This document shows, piece by piece, positions 62,961 through 64,000 of a DNA stretch of 64,000 nt. The translations under genes were made by a program, and so were the position numbers. This DNA is from Odontesthes bonariensis (lineage: Eukaryota; Chordata; Actinopteri; Atheriniformes; Atherinopsidae). Below the pieces are notes generated by a model. The model saw nothing but the letters and a program-made list of their open reading frames with translations, was not told where the DNA came from and searched no databases. The stretch spans positions 15,770,436 to 15,834,435 of the forward strand of contig NC_134506.1 in the NCBI RefSeq assembly GCF_027942865.1, given 5' to 3'. Position 1 is the stretch's first letter. Each line of letters starts with the position of its first letter.

Positions 62961-64000
62961 ATTACCGTTGCTAATTAATCAAAATAAATATTGATTTCAC
63001 TCTGCATATGGTACATCACAAAGATTTAATCAGAGCTGCGTCCAATGATGATTACCTTTATTGACTCATCCCATCTGATAAATGCCCAGACGTTTGGTCT
63101 AATTTTTTTGTGCTTGAGTAAATCAGTCTCTTAAACTATTGGGTTAACCCGTTCTCTTATTATTGCTTAAAACGTCTTTGGAAGTACAGTAGTATCTTTC
63201 AGGCCTATCTAAGAGGCAGCAGCTCAAATAAAAAATATGATATACCGGAATATTATATATTCCAGAGTTTCAGCAGAAGTTAAGAAGTAAAGTGATCCAT
63301 TAGGGTCTTTCAAGAGTTCTGCTGGAGTATTACCATCTTCTATGGGGATTTTTCACAGGCTTGCAAACCAAAAGGTCGTTATTAAAGAAATGAAAGCTAC
63401 ATTCAAACAATAGAATTGTGTTCCATCCATCCTTTCTTTATACCCACTTAATCCAGTTCAAGCTGGAACCTATCCGACATGCCATTGGGCGAGAGGCAGG
63501 GTACACCCTGGACCGGTCGTCAGTCCGTCACAGGGCCACACAGAGACGAACAACCATGCACGCTCACACTCAGTCCTCGGGTAAATTTGGAATCGCCAAT
63601 GAACAGAACTTGGGAGGAAGCCAGAGTATCCACACATGAACTTGGAGAAAGGCTCCAGCCTGAATTCGAAGCAGCAATCCACTTGCTGTAAGGTGACAGT
63701 GGTAACAACCACACAACCATGCAGCCCCTTGTCAAATGTAATATTTTTTGTTGGATCATATATGAAGCTGATTTACCCCCACTTTACTCATCCCCCAAAT
63801 TTACAGAGGAAACTCAACAAGACAGAGCAGACAGCAGGCTCTGTTCTGCATGTCCTCAACGGATGTTGTTGTGAGATTGAAGATTTGAAATGTAAGCGTG
63901 CACGAAGGAAGATTGAACACTGAGTCACAGAGTACATGTTTGTGAATGTTTTGGGAAAAATGTGACATTCTGCACATAACTTTTTTTTCTTCTCTTCTTG
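62961..64000. other. Upstream flank of prss23, no gene recognised
   Basis: AT-rich. Apart from the dispersed repeat at 63418-63690 nothing is recognisable. Confidence 0.4.
63418..63690. repeat. Dispersed teleost LINE-type 3' repeat
   Basis: Includes AGGCAGGGTACACCCTGGAC, CGTCAGTCCGTCACAGGGCC, CAACCATGCACGCTCACACT and TTGGGAGGAAGCCAGAGTA in the order of one of the commonest fish interspersed repeats. The exact LINE family was not assigned. Confidence 0.65.

Noticed and set aside
62566-62994. ORFs over the prss23 CpG region on the plus strand
   Set aside because: Antisense to prss23 exon 1 and promoter, CpG-driven open frames with no family features.

Overview
The window is vertebrate, almost certainly teleost, genomic DNA. 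It has intron-split genes with GT-AG junctions and a dense load of fish-type transposable elements (BEL/Pao, hAT, PIF/Harbinger-like, TTAA-targeting MITEs, Tc1-like relics, L1 and L2-type LINE ends). No bacterial, tRNA, rRNA or CRISPR features were seen.

Four host protein-coding genes are supported. (1) Positions 1-4320 (+) hold the 3' six exons of an angulin-family receptor, closest to ILDR2; its Ig domain and transmembrane exons lie upstream of the window. (2) Positions 23940-29158 (+) hold a complete nine-exon ildr1 (angulin-2, 547 codons). (3) Positions 51809-56996 (+) hold the complete eight-coding-exon tmem39a (493 codons). (4) Positions 60727-62610 (-) hold a two-exon prss23 (400 codons). 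All exon phases agree across every proposed splice junction. ILDR1 and TMEM39A are also neighbours in human 3q13.3, so that part looks like conserved synteny. The angulins mark tricellular junctions, TMEM39A is an ER membrane protein, and PRSS23 is a secreted serine-protease-fold protein. No joint pathway is implied by their adjacency.

Most of the remaining sequence is transposable elements. From 9.4 to 14 kb there is a patchwork of duplicated blocks, a minisatellite and MITEs, plus a CpG-rich putative first exon near 13.5 kb. From 14540 to 21909 there is a full-length BEL/Pao retrotransposon (element I) with 585-bp LTRs that differ at only two positions by eye, a 5-bp target duplication, and an internal region carrying two frameshifts and one nonsense codon. 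From 31214 to 42111 there is a second BEL/Pao element (element II) with 441/467-bp LTRs. It lacks reverse transcriptase and the integrase core and carries four inserted DNA transposons: an internally deleted hAT, a PIF/Harbinger-like element with a MADF/Myb-like ORF, a nearly intact BED-finger hAT, and a MITE. From 44022 to 47336 there is a four-level nest: TTAA-type MITE, then a 5'-truncated L1, then an ACATATGT-ended element, then a hAT MITE. A further 5'-truncated L1 with a 16-bp target duplication sits just upstream of the CpG-rich tmem39a first-exon region.

I found no convincing new molecular system. The most notable items are the linked pair of angulin genes, the nested-element archaeology (very similar LTRs enclosing several later insertions), an orphan RecQ-like helicase fragment, and the unexplained duplicated blocks with CCAAT motifs next to a CpG island. 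Family assignments come from recognising motifs by eye; no database search was run.
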